A DNA stretch of 64,000 bases, from positions 124,001-188,000 of the forward strand of contig NZ_JAGA01000004.1 in NCBI RefSeq assembly GCF_000526415.1, in the 5' to 3' direction. Below are positions 54,057 to 61,969 of the stretch, piece by piece (the stretch's first letter is position 1; every line of letters begins with the position of its first letter). This DNA comes from Kallotenue papyrolyticum. Lineage in GTDB: Bacteria > Chloroflexota > Chloroflexia > Chloroflexales > Kallotenuaceae. The translations under genes and the position numbers were made by a program. The notes under the pieces are model-generated. The model was given only the letters and a program-made list of their open reading frames with translations. It did no database searches and was not told where the DNA came from.

Positions 54057-55016
54057 ATGCGAGCACTGATCACCGGCATCAACGGCTTCGTGGGCGGGCA
54101 TCTGGCCGAGCATCTGCTGGCGGCGACCGACTGGCAGCTCTTTGGTGTGACGCGCGAGCCGGCGCTGGCGCTGCCCGCGCTGCGGGGCCGGGTCACGCCG
54201 CTGGTCGCCGATCTGCTCGACGCCGCGGCCGTGCGTCACGTCGTGCGCGAGGCACGCCCGGAGGTGGTCTTTCACCTGGCGGCGCAGGCGCATACGCCCA
54301 CCTCGTTTCGCGATCCCGCCGGCACGCTGACCGGCAACATTTTGATGCAGCTCCACCTCTTTGAAGCCATTCGCGCCGCCGAGCTGGACCCGCTAATCCT
54401 GGTTGTCGGCACCGGCGAGGAATACGGTGCGGTGCGCCCCGACGAGCTGCCGGTCAACGAGCAGACGCCGTTGCGTCCGGTCAGTCCCTATGCCGTCAGC
54501 AAGGCGGCGCAGGATCTGCTGGCCTTCCAGTACCATGCCGCCTACGGCCTGCGCACGATCCGCGTGCGGCCCTTCAACCACACCGGGCCGCGTCAGGAGG
54601 ATCGCTACGCGCCGACCGCCTTTGCCCATCAGATCGCGCGCATCGAGGCCGGGCTGCAGGCGCCGGTGGTGCGCGTCGGCAATCTGGAAGCACAGCGCGA
54701 TTTCACCGATGTGCGCGACATGGTGCGCGCCTACCATCTGGCCGTGCTGCACGGCCAGCCCGGCGAGGTGTACAACCTCGGTTCGGGCCGCGCTGTACCG
54801 ATTCGCGCCATTCTGGAGCAGCTGCTGGCGCTGAGCACAGTGCCGATTCAGGTCGAGCCCGATGCGGAGCGCATGCGTCCTGCCGATGTGCCGCTCATCG
54901 TGTGCGACGCGACGCGCTTTCGCGAACGCACCGGTTGGCAGCCGCAGATCCCGCTCGCGCAGACCCTCCGCGATATTTTGGAAGATTTTCGCGCGCGCGT
55001 CCGTGGCGCGGGTTGA
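54057..55016 (+). CDS. NAD-dependent sugar epimerase/reductase, RMD-like
   Basis: 319-aa short-chain extended dehydrogenase. The Rossmann motif is GINGFVG (residues 7-13) and the catalytic YxxxK is Tyr145/Lys149 in PYAVSKAAQDLL. The blocks VRPFNHTGPRQ, FAHQIARIEAG and VGNLEAQRDFTDVRDMVRAY match GDP-4-dehydro-6-deoxy-D-mannose reductases (GDP-rhamnose synthesis) better than GDP-mannose 4,6-dehydratase. The neighbouring mannose-1-phosphate guanylyltransferase and phosphomannomutase support GDP-linked sugars. Confidence 0.82.
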   Translation: MRALITGINGFVGGHLAEHLLAATDWQLFGVTREPALALPALRGRVTPLVADLLDAAAVRHVVREARPEVVFHLAAQAHTPTSFRDPAGTLTGNILMQLHLFEAIRAAELDPLILVVGTGEEYGAVRPDELPVNEQTPLRPVSPYAVSKAAQDLLAFQYHAAYGLRTIRVRPFNHTGPRQEDRYAPTAFAHQIARIEAGLQAPVVRVGNLEAQRDFTDVRDMVRAYHLAVLHGQPGEVYNLGSGRAVPIRAILEQLLALSTVPIQVEPDAERMRPADVPLIVCDATRFRERTGWQPQIPLAQTLRDILEDFRARVRGAG

Positions 55017-55054
55017 CGCCAGCGACGTGTTGCCGATCACAGGTGTTGACGACC

Positions 55055-56119
55055 ATGCATGTTCTGATCATGGCCGGAGGAACCGGTACCCGTCTCTGGC
55101 CGCGCAGCCGTGCGGCGCGGCCCAAACAGTTTCTGCCGCTGCTCAGCGAGCGCAGCATGTTGCAGGAGACCGTCGATCGCATCCGGCCACTGGTGCCGCC
55201 GGAGCGCATCCTGATCGCTACCGGCCGCAGCTATGTCGATCTGGTTGCCGAGCAACTGCCGGAACTGCCGCGCCACAACATCATCGGCGAGCCGAGCGGC
55301 AAAGGCTCCGCGCCCTGCATTGGGCTGGGCGCGCTCCAGATCCAGCGCGCCGATCCCGACGCACTAATGGTAGTGCTCAGCTCCGACCATCAGATCCAAA
55401 AGGTCGAGGTCTTTCGCGAAGCGCTGCGCGCTGCGGCCGAGGTGGCGCGCCAGGGCTACCTGGTCACGCTGGGCATCCAACCGAGCGAGCCGCATACCGG
55501 CTACGGCTATATCCAGCGCCGTGCACCGCTGGGCAGCTTCAACGGCTTCCAGGCGTTTGAGGTGGCGCGCTTCGTCGAAAAGCCGGATCGCGCCCGCGCC
55601 GAGGAGTACCTGCGCAGCGGGCAGTATAGCTGGAACGCCGGGATCTTTATCTGGCGCGCGGATGTGATTCTGGAGGCCTTTCGCCGCTACCTGCCGCGGC
55701 TGAGCGAGCAGCTCGTGGCCATCGCCGCCGCGGGCGGACCGCAAGCAACCGGCGCCTGGGAAGCTACCTGGCAAGCGATCGACGGCATTACGGTCGACTA
55801 CGGCATCATGGAGCGCGCCGAGCGCGTGGCGGTGATTCCGGTGGACATCGGTTGGAGCGACGTCGGCGACTGGGACACGCTCACCAGTCTGGCCGCGGGC
55901 GACACGTCCAATGTGGTGCAGGCCGATCACCTGGGTATCGACACGACCAATACGCTGGTGTACAGCGACAGCCAACGACTGATCGCCACGCTGGGGCTGG
56001 ATGGCTTTCTGGTGATCGATACCGGTGACGCCCTGCTGATCGCGCCGCGCAGCCGCGCGCAGGACGTCAAGAAGATCGTTGATGAACTCAAAGAGCGGGG
56101 CCGCACCGATCTGCTCTGA
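55055..56119 (+). CDS. manC: Mannose-1-phosphate guanylyltransferase
   Basis: Makes GDP-mannose from GTP and mannose 1-phosphate. 354 aa, without the C-terminal isomerase domain of bifunctional forms. Signatures: LIMAGGTGTRLWPRSRAARPKQFL, EPSGKGSAPCIGLGAL, VVLSSDHQI, ARFVEKPDRARAEEYL, YSWNAGIFIWRADVIL and IPVDIGWSDVGDWDTL. Start at 55055; the longer in-frame opening overlaps the upstream gene. Second gene of the GDP-sugar cluster. Confidence 0.93.
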   Translation: MHVLIMAGGTGTRLWPRSRAARPKQFLPLLSERSMLQETVDRIRPLVPPERILIATGRSYVDLVAEQLPELPRHNIIGEPSGKGSAPCIGLGALQIQRADPDALMVVLSSDHQIQKVEVFREALRAAAEVARQGYLVTLGIQPSEPHTGYGYIQRRAPLGSFNGFQAFEVARFVEKPDRARAEEYLRSGQYSWNAGIFIWRADVILEAFRRYLPRLSEQLVAIAAAGGPQATGAWEATWQAIDGITVDYGIMERAERVAVIPVDIGWSDVGDWDTLTSLAAGDTSNVVQADHLGIDTTNTLVYSDSQRLIATLGLDGFLVIDTGDALLIAPRSRAQDVKKIVDELKERGRTDLL

Positions 56120-56170
56120 AGCGGTGGCGCCCAGGCGTCGATGGAGCAAACGCGACCTTGCCGGCGGAGC

Positions 56171-57277
56171 ATGCGTGTGACGGAGCAGCACCAAGCGATA
56201 CAGGCGATCGTGCTGGTGGGCGGCCAGGGCACGCGGCTGCGTCCGCTGACGTTGACCACGCCCAAGCCCCTGGTGCCGCTGGCTAATCGCGCGGTGATCG
56301 AGCACATCGTGGCCTGGCTTGAAGCGCAGGGCATCGCCGAGGCGCTGCTGGCGACTCAGTATCGCGCCGCGGACTTCGAGCGCTGGCTGCGCCGCTGGCG
56401 CCGACAGGGCGGCATGCCGGTGCAGGCCATCAGCGAGCCGGAACCACGTGGCACGGCGGGCGCGGTCGCGCATCTGGCGGAGCGGCTGCATGGGCCGGTG
56501 GTGGTGGTCAACGGCGATAACCTGCTCCAGCTCGACCTGCGCGCCATGCTGGCCTTCCATCGGCGCGTCGGCGCGCAGGTCACCATCGCCGTGGACGACG
56601 TCGTCGATCCGACCGGTCGGGGCGTCGTCGTCTGCGATGCACAGGGCCGCGTCAGCCAGTTTCAGGAAAAACCAGCTCCCGGCACGGCGTATGCAACGAC
56701 CGTCAACACCGGCGTGTACATACTGGAAGCGGCAGCCGTGACGTCCATTCCGCGCGGGCGCTGCTGTAGCTTTGAGCAGGATGTCTTCCCGGCGCTGATC
56801 GCCGCCGGTATACCGGTCTGGGCCTTTCGTTCACGGCATATCTGGATCGATACCGGCACGCCAGATGGCTACCTGCGCGCCCAGGCCGCGGTACTCACGG
56901 GTGAGGCCTCCGCGCCCGCCGGGGTGGAGCTGACGCCGGGCGTGTGGGTCGAAGACAACGTGACGCTGGACAGCGCGGCGCAGCTCGGTGGTGGCGTAGC
57001 GCTGGGCTATGGCAGCGTTGTTGCCGCCGGGTCGCGCATCGACGCGAGCAGCATCGGACGCGAGTGCCACGTCCTGGGCGCGACGGTGGAGCGGAGCGCC
57101 ATCTGGGACGGCTCGCTGCTGGAAGCGACGGCGATCGTCCGCGATAGCATCATCGGCTACAATTGCTACATCGGTGCCGGTGCGCGCATCGTGGATGCGG
57201 TGCTGGGCGATGGCTGCGTGCTCCGCGCGGGAGCAGTGGTGACGGGCGCGCGGCTGGAAGCGGGCATGCGGCGGTGA
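56171..57277 (+). CDS. Sugar-1-phosphate nucleotidyltransferase with left-handed beta-helix
   Basis: About 368 aa. The nucleotidyltransferase domain reads AIVLVGGQGTRLRPLTLTTPKPLVPLANR, with GTAGAVAHL, VVVNGDNLLQLDL and NTGVYILE. The C-terminal ~110 residues show hexapeptide-type repeats (GVWVEDNVTLDSAAQLGGGVALGYGSVVAAGSRI), i.e. a beta-helix. It resembles eukaryote-type GMPPB and glucose-1-phosphate enzymes; the nucleotide is not certain. The start could also be ATG 56141, or GTG 56177, which has GGCGGAG 7 nt upstream. Confidence 0.85.
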   Translation: MRVTEQHQAIQAIVLVGGQGTRLRPLTLTTPKPLVPLANRAVIEHIVAWLEAQGIAEALLATQYRAADFERWLRRWRRQGGMPVQAISEPEPRGTAGAVAHLAERLHGPVVVVNGDNLLQLDLRAMLAFHRRVGAQVTIAVDDVVDPTGRGVVVCDAQGRVSQFQEKPAPGTAYATTVNTGVYILEAAAVTSIPRGRCCSFEQDVFPALIAAGIPVWAFRSRHIWIDTGTPDGYLRAQAAVLTGEASAPAGVELTPGVWVEDNVTLDSAAQLGGGVALGYGSVVAAGSRIDASSIGRECHVLGATVERSAIWDGSLLEATAIVRDSIIGYNCYIGAGARIVDAVLGDGCVLRAGAVVTGARLEAGMRR

Positions 57278-57325
57278 GCCGTCTGTGCGGCGCGAGAGCA
57301 GGCTTGTTGCAGGAGGCAGAACACC

Positions 57326-58741
57326 ATGTCCTCGACGATTAAATTCGGCACCGACGGCTGGCGTGGGGTCATTGCCGAGGATTATACCTTTGAAAATGTT
57401 CGCATCGTGACGCAGGCGGTCGCCGAGTACCTGAAACAGGAAGGGCTGGCCGCGCGCGGTCTGGTGGTAGGCTACGACACGCGCTTCGGCTCGGAACGTT
57501 TCGCCATGGCCGCTGCGGAAGTGCTGGCCGCCAACGAGATCCACGTTTATCTCACCAGCAAGGCCACGCCCACACCAGTGATCTCCTACGCTATTCTGGA
57601 CAAAAAGGCTGGCGGCGCAGCGATCATCACCGCCAGCCACAATCCGGGCACAGACAATGGCTACAAATATAAGCCGGAGTATGCCGGGTCGGCCTCGCCC
57701 GAGGTCATCGCCAAACTGGAGGCCAACCTGGGCGCGACCCCCGTCCGGCGCATCGAGTTCAAGGACGCCGAACGTCGCGGCCTGATCGAGCGCTTCGACG
57801 GCGCGCCGGCCTATGTCGAGCAGATCAGCCGGCTGGTCGATCTGGAGCAGATCAAACGCGCCGGCCTGACGATCATCGTCGACTCGATGTTCGGCGCCGG
57901 CGCGGGCTACCTGCCGATGCTGCTGGATGGCGGCTCGACGCGCGTGATTCCGATCAACGCCGAGCGCAACCCGATCTTTCCCGGCATTCGTGCTCCCGAA
58001 CCGATCGACGCCAACCTGGGCAAGCTCAAAAAGGTGGTCAAAGAGAGCGGCGCCAACGTCGGCATCGCCTTCGACGGCGACGCCGACCGCGTCGGGCTGG
58101 TGGACGAAACCGGACGCTTCATCAACCAGTTGCAGGTCTTCGGGCTGCTGACCTACTACCTGCTGGAGGTGCGCGGCTGGCGCGGCCCGATCGTCAAATC
58201 GATCTCGACGACCTCGATGGTCAATCGCCTGGGCGAGCTCTACAACGTGCCGGTCTTCGAAACGCCGGTCGGCTTCAAGCATATGGGCCCTAAGATGATC
58301 GAGGAGCAGGCGATCATCGGTGGCGAGGAGTCGGGCGGCTTCGGCTTTGCGCGGCACATCCCGGAGCGCGATGGCATTTTGGCGGCGCTGTTCCTGATCG
58401 ACTGTATGCTGCGCCAGAACAAAACGCCCTCGCAACTGCTGCAACAGCTCTTCGAAAAAGTGGGCGAACACTACTACGACCGGCTGGATCTGACCTATCC
58501 GGCGGCGCAGCGGCCACAGATCCTGCAGCGCGTCGCCGATGCACGGCCCGAAACGCTGAACAACCATCGTGTCGTCAACATCTCAACCGAGGGTGGCTAC
58601 AAATACACGCTGGACGATGGCTCGTGGTTGCTGATCCGCTTCTCGGGCACCGAGCCGCTGTTGCGCATCTATACCGAGACGCATGCCCCCGCCGATGTGC
58701 AGGCGCTGCTGAGCGAAGGGCGCGCCCTGGTCGGGATCTGA
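57326..58741 (+). CDS. Phosphoglucomutase/phosphomannomutase family protein
   Basis: 471-aa alpha-D-phosphohexomutase. The phospho-serine loop is AIITASHNPGTDNG (Ser104). The metal loop is IAFDGDADRVGLVDE, sugar binding is in GGEESGGFGFA, and the phosphate loop is LIRFSGTEPLLRIYTE. It would interconvert mannose 6- and 1-phosphate (and perhaps glucose) to feed manC. Last gene of the cluster. Starts FGTDGWRGVIAEDYT as usual for the GlmM/PMM-type members. Confidence 0.93.
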   Translation: MSSTIKFGTDGWRGVIAEDYTFENVRIVTQAVAEYLKQEGLAARGLVVGYDTRFGSERFAMAAAEVLAANEIHVYLTSKATPTPVISYAILDKKAGGAAIITASHNPGTDNGYKYKPEYAGSASPEVIAKLEANLGATPVRRIEFKDAERRGLIERFDGAPAYVEQISRLVDLEQIKRAGLTIIVDSMFGAGAGYLPMLLDGGSTRVIPINAERNPIFPGIRAPEPIDANLGKLKKVVKESGANVGIAFDGDADRVGLVDETGRFINQLQVFGLLTYYLLEVRGWRGPIVKSISTTSMVNRLGELYNVPVFETPVGFKHMGPKMIEEQAIIGGEESGGFGFARHIPERDGILAALFLIDCMLRQNKTPSQLLQQLFEKVGEHYYDRLDLTYPAAQRPQILQRVADARPETLNNHRVVNISTEGGYKYTLDDGSWLLIRFSGTEPLLRIYTETHAPADVQALLSEGRALVGI

Positions 58742-58763
58742 AGCTGCGTGCCGCCGGTGGCCG

Positions 58764-58792
58764 TTGACAGCCGGCTGACGATTTGGTATACT
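58764..58792 (+). promoter_or_regulatory. Promoter of the tRNA-Ser genes
   Basis: TTGACA (58764-58769), exactly 17 nt, TATACT (58787-58792), with TGG before the -10 box. The first tRNA-Ser begins 16 nt downstream. Confidence 0.9.
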
Positions 58793-58808
58793 CTTGGTCG
58801 CCCTGCCG

Positions 58809-58894
58809 GGAGGCGTGGCCGAGTGGTTGAAGGCACCTGTCTTGAAAACAGGAATCCGAAAGGATCGTGGGTTCGAATCCCACCGCCTCCTCCA
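58809..58894 (+). tRNA. tRNA-Ser (UGA)
   Basis: 86 nt with encoded CCA. Acceptor GGAGGCG/CGCCTCC, D arm GGCCGAGTGGTTGAAGGC, anticodon stem CCTGT/ACAGG with loop CTTGAAA (anticodon TGA), long variable arm (ATCCGAAAGGATCG) and T arm GGGTTCGAATCCC. Confidence 0.96.
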
Positions 58895-58928
58895 CACCAC
58901 GGCGGGTGACCTTGACAACCAGAACTAC

Positions 58929-59016
58929 GGAGGGATGCGAGAGTGGTTAATCGAGCGGTTTGCTAAACCGTGACCGCGCAAGCGGTCCCTGGGTTCGAAT
59001 CCCAGTCCCTCCGCCA
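58929..59016 (+). tRNA. tRNA-Ser (GCU)
   Basis: 88 nt with encoded CCA. Acceptor GGAGGGA/TCCCTCC, anticodon loop TTGCTAA (anticodon GCT), variable arm ACCGCGCAAGCGGT and T arm GGGTTCGAATCCC. Its 3' end is the likely integration site of the element that follows; no second copy of the tRNA 3' end is seen inside the window. Confidence 0.96.
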
Positions 59017-59019
59017 CTC

Positions 59020-59232
59020 AGGGGGGCGCCCATGCGCCCCCTACACAAACATCCTACATGAGAGTAGGATAGAAAGGACGATATTCAGTTGGTCAGGTGC
59101 TACCACGCTGCACATACGCAGCGGGCCGACAAGGGACGGCCAGACCGACTGAGTATTGGCTACGTTGCTAGCACAACGTAGCAGAACGAGCGGCTACTCC
59201 TGAGATTCCCTCTCAGTGTTAGCCGCTCGTTC
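59020..59232. ncRNA. Cluster of stem-loops beside tRNA-Ser
   Basis: Consecutive structures: a G/C stem at 59020-59042; ATCCTAC/GTAGGAT (59051-59070); an outer 14-bp stem (59081-59094 with 59143-59156, two G-U pairs) enclosing two hairpins, CGCTGC/GCAGCG (59106-59123) and GGCCG/CGGCC (59124-59141); a 9-bp hairpin at 59159-59182; and a perfect 13-bp stem (59184-59196 with 59220-59232) that includes the end of the small regulator gene. The first is probably the tRNA terminator and the last that of the regulator. The branched middle (59081-59156) is unexplained and could be a phage origin, packaging signal, small RNA or attachment region. Confidence 0.6.
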
Positions 59233-59376
59233 GTTATCAGCGTCCAGCAACAACCGCAGCTTGCGCTCGGCGAACTCAACCAGCGCGCGTGTCCGCTCAT
59301 CAACGGACAGCGCATTGATGAGCTCGCGTTCACGGTCCGTGGGCTTGCGGATGCGGACGTTGATAGCGTCAACCAT
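59194..59376 (-). CDS. Small putative DNA-binding regulator
   Basis: 60 aa, highly charged: MVDAINVRIRKPTDRERELINAL then VDERTRALVEFAERKLRLLLDAD. A short beta-strand-like start followed by two helices resembles the ribbon-helix-helix pattern, but the match is by eye only. The ATG at 59376 is 7 nt from the 3' edge of the -10 box (59383-59388), so the mRNA should be leaderless. A GTG at 59406 is in frame but lies inside the -35 box. Likely a repressor of the facing promoter. Confidence 0.55.
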   Translation of the reverse strand: MVDAINVRIRKPTDRERELINALSVDERTRALVEFAERKLRLLLDADNERAANTERESQE

Positions 59377-59411
59377 GTGCATATCATACACAACGATGCG
59401 AATCACGTCAA
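59360..59411. promoter_or_regulatory. Two opposing promoters sharing one -10 box
   Basis: Minus strand: TTGACG (59406-59411), 17 nt, TATGAT (59383-59388). Plus strand: TTGATA (59360-59365), 16 nt, TATCAT (59382-59387). The two -10 boxes are the same bases read on opposite strands, so only one polymerase can bind. A TGTG...CACA inverted repeat (59376-59392) is centred there and is a candidate operator for the small regulator. Confidence 0.65.
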
Positions 59412-59424
59412 GGCGGAGTACACC

Positions 59425-59913
59425 ATGACAACCACCCAGCCCGGCGGATGCCTGAGTATCCTTGCCCGCCTCATCGGTTCAAAGCCAAGCACCACCACCG
59501 AAGCAGTAGAGAGTTTCCCGTATGCGGTACGCGATAGATTCCTATCGCCCGCCGAACTGTCCTTCTACCACAACCTGACACAGGCAGTAGCCGGGCGCGC
59601 CATCGTGCTCTGCAAGGTACGCCTCGCCGACCTACTCTATGTGCGGCAACCACAGGAACATCGAAGTGCCTTCGGCAAAATCTCGCAAAAGCACGCCGAC
59701 TTCGTACTATGCGCCCCACGAACGATGCAACCTATCGCGGTTGTCGAGCTGGATGACAGCAGCCACCAGCGAGAGAGACGCATACAACGCGATGCCTTTG
59801 TAGACCGAGCACTTGCGGCAGCTGGCCTACCCCTGATACGCATCCCCGCGCAACGCGGATATCAGCTGGCAGAGATTCAAGCAGCACTCAGTCCCTACAT
59901 CGAGAAGGCGTGA
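59425..59913 (+). CDS. DUF2726 domain protein, nuclease-like fold
   Basis: 162 aa. DUF2726 signature: LSPAELSFYHNLTQAVAG, VLCKVRLADLLYV, KHADFVLCAPRTMQPIAVVELDDSSH, RDAFVDRALAAAGLPLIRIP. Asp92 and Glu109-x-Asp111 sit where PD-(D/E)xK nucleases keep their metal ligands, which makes a nuclease-type fold plausible but unproven. It is the only gene of the element on the plus strand and is controlled by the promoter facing the regulator. The ATG at 59425 follows GGCGGAG by 6 nt. Possibly accessory cargo or a defence/counter-defence gene. Confidence 0.75.
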   Translation: MTTTQPGGCLSILARLIGSKPSTTTEAVESFPYAVRDRFLSPAELSFYHNLTQAVAGRAIVLCKVRLADLLYVRQPQEHRSAFGKISQKHADFVLCAPRTMQPIAVVELDDSSHQRERRIQRDAFVDRALAAAGLPLIRIPAQRGYQLAEIQAALSPYIEKA

Positions 59914-59977
59914 GGCTACCAATAACAACAGCGCGAGAATACAGGACGATACTCCTACCCGGTCATAGCACAACAGC

Positions 59978-61447
59978 CTAGGTGCCAGCAGGACCAAAGA
60001 GACGGTTGGCCCGCTGGCGCAGGCCAGCGAAGTCGGGATGCAGCCAGGCGAGAAACACCGGCGACCCAAGACGCACCAGCTGGAAGCCCACCGGCACCAG
60101 CCAGCCCGGACGCGGTCCCGGTGGGCGCGGCCCACCATCAGGCGCCGGCTGGCGATAGGACGACCAGAAGGCCTCGCGCTCCTCCGCAGGCGCCGGGCGC
60201 AGCGGGCGCGAGAGCGGCTCGTCCACCAGCGCGATGCGCCAGTGCATGGCGTCACGCCGCACAGCCGCAGCGTGTTGCTGCTGCGCCACAATTTCCTCAA
60301 CGAAAGCGCGAACAGCGTGTACATCGCCACGCGCTTCATTGCAGACCTGGAGCAGCTGCCCACGCCTGCGAGCCACACAGACGGCCATCCACTCAAAGTC
60401 CTGCAGGTTGATCACCGGCAGCGCATCCTCGCGCTCCTCAGCAGCCAACGCCTCGTCGGTCTGCTCAGGAACCATGCCGAGCGCCCGGCGCAGGCCCGGC
60501 GACCAGTAGAGCTGACGGACTCCCGCGAAGGCTTCGACATACTCGCGGAAGAGCCGAGCCGAGGGCGAATCCAGCCCATTCTGCTGCACATCGCGCAACA
60601 TCTCCCAGGGCGTCGCGCCCTTGGCAGAACGCGCACTCTTACTCTGCGCCTTGGTTAGCTCATCCTCAGGCCCCCAAGGGCGGCGTTGCGGCTCACGGCC
60701 AAACTTGGCTACATAGTCCGCTACCGCACCACGCGTCACCTGGACCTTGACAGCGGCCGACACAACATCCAGGCCAACCCGGTCAAGCTGGTGCCGCCAC
60801 TCAGCGAAGAGCGCCACCCTGAGGCGCGATTCCAGCTGCAGCGTTTCCAGCGGCCCGCCCGGAGGCAAAGCCTCTGCAAACAGGAGAATGTGAAAGTGAG
60901 GATGCCACCCATTCCGGGCAGACCACGTAACCTCAGTCGCACGAATGGCGTAGCGGATGCCGTACTCGCGGCGCAGAGACTTATAGGCGCGGGCGGACGT
61001 CATCTTGCGCCAGGCGAGTTTGAAGCGCGCCAGCACGTCGCTGAGGACATCCTGCCGACGATGGCGAAAGGTCAGCGTGAGGAGATAGACCGAGTAGCCG
61101 CGCGCCGTCCAACGACCAATCGCCTCGTTGAGCTCTTCCCGGCGGCGCTCACTGACCTTGGCCGAGCAAACCGGACAGGCCCACACCGAGCCGCAGCGCA
61201 TGACGTTGCCGTAGTGACTCTTGCCCAATTCTTCGCTGTAGTACACGCCCACACCATCGCCGGTATCCAGGCGGCAGCGTAGGCAGGTCGATACGCGATG
61301 CTCAGGAACGATCTGTGCCGCCACTTCCTGCAGCACGTAGCGCTCCGCCACTCGACTTGTGGCCGCACTTTTCGTAATAATATCAAGAGCACTCCCGACC
61401 GGATAGGCAACAGTGGTATTGATTATGTTAGGTCGCTGTGCTATCAT
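59978..61447 (-). CDS. rep: Rolling-circle replication initiator (HUH endonuclease)
   Basis: 489 aa. The HUH metal motif HPHFH is at residues 182-186 (NGWHPHFHILLF), preceded by YLLTLTFRH (121-129). The nicking tyrosine is likely Tyr245 in VADYVAKFGRE. Zinc-type cysteines precede: CLRC (55-58), Cys85 and CPVC (91-94). This layout fits Rep_1/pC194-type initiators, also found in some filamentous phages. It would nick the origin and start single-strand synthesis. The C-terminal ~190 residues are not conserved in what I recognise. GGAG lies 8 nt before the ATG. Confidence 0.88.
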   Translation of the reverse strand: MIAQRPNIINTTVAYPVGSALDIITKSAATSRVAERYVLQEVAAQIVPEHRVSTCLRCRLDTGDGVGVYYSEELGKSHYGNVMRCGSVWACPVCSAKVSERRREELNEAIGRWTARGYSVYLLTLTFRHRRQDVLSDVLARFKLAWRKMTSARAYKSLRREYGIRYAIRATEVTWSARNGWHPHFHILLFAEALPPGGPLETLQLESRLRVALFAEWRHQLDRVGLDVVSAAVKVQVTRGAVADYVAKFGREPQRRPWGPEDELTKAQSKSARSAKGATPWEMLRDVQQNGLDSPSARLFREYVEAFAGVRQLYWSPGLRRALGMVPEQTDEALAAEEREDALPVINLQDFEWMAVCVARRRGQLLQVCNEARGDVHAVRAFVEEIVAQQQHAAAVRRDAMHWRIALVDEPLSRPLRPAPAEEREAFWSSYRQPAPDGGPRPPGPRPGWLVPVGFQLVRLGSPVFLAWLHPDFAGLRQRANRLFGPAGT

Positions 61448-61464
61448 AAGGTAAGCTCCGTTGA

Positions 61465-61522
61465 ATGAGCCTCCTGCTAGTGCCGGTCTGCCACATCACC
61501 CGGCTGCTAACAGGAGGCTCAT
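61465..61522. other. Large hairpin upstream of rep: candidate replication origin
   Basis: ATGAGCCTCCTG (61465-61476) is a perfect inverted match of 61511-61522, and the stem continues imperfectly inward (CTAG.TGCCGG against CCGGCTGCTAA) to a loop of about 13 nt. It starts 18 nt upstream of the Rep start. Rolling-circle Reps nick in cruciform loops, so this may be the double-strand origin; it could instead terminate the upstream operon. Confidence 0.5.
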
Positions 61523-61573
61523 CCACTACCCTACACATGACGGTGCCCGGTGGGCACCGTGTTTGTCAGCAGG

Positions 61574-61966
61574 CTAGCGCGCGTACTGCTCAATCACGGC
61601 AGCGCTGAGACGTCCAAACGCCGTCACAGGCTGCCCATCCTTGAACAAGGGTCTGCCGTACTCATCAGGCTTGAAGTACACAACGCCAAACTCGACCTGC
61701 TGGCCCTGCAGCTCACGAATATCGACCAGGCGCGAATGCCAGAAAACGCACTTCCACTCGCGCCGGTCGGGCCGGCGTAACCGAAGCTCGTGTTTGTAGC
61801 GCAACCCCGAGCCATCCTTCGCCTCAAACTCGAACGCCTGGAAGCCGACCAACTCGCCGACGAGAAACGCGATCGGCACGTCATTGCGCTCCGCCGAGCG
61901 CTGCACGCTGACCACCGGTTGGAGCTTCTTGCCGGGCTGTACCGCCTGATTCGGAACCGTTGCCAT
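61574..61966 (-). CDS. Putative single-stranded-DNA-binding-like small protein
   Basis: 130 aa, soluble, beta-rich in character: VPIAFLVGELVGFQAFEFEAKDGSG, ELRLRRPDRREWKCVFWHSRLVDIRELQGQQVEFGVVYF, then DEYGRPLFKDGQPVTAFGRL. No motif gives a firm family. The position between the Zot-like gene and rep, and the size, match the phage single-stranded-DNA-binding protein (gene V analog) of inoviruses. This role is inferred from context only. It ends 52 nt before the large hairpin. Confidence 0.5.
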   Translation of the reverse strand: MATVPNQAVQPGKKLQPVVSVQRSAERNDVPIAFLVGELVGFQAFEFEAKDGSGLRYKHELRLRRPDRREWKCVFWHSRLVDIRELQGQQVEFGVVYFKPDEYGRPLFKDGQPVTAFGRLSAAVIEQYAR

Positions 61967-61969
61967 ACC

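Noticed and set aside
53217-54356. 379-codon minus-strand ORF
   Set aside because: Antisense to threonine aldolase and the epimerase gene, both clearly coding.
58929-59016. Attachment-site duplication of the tRNA-Ser 3' end
   Set aside because: I looked for the T-arm and acceptor sequence further downstream and saw no second copy before 64000; the right end is outside the window.
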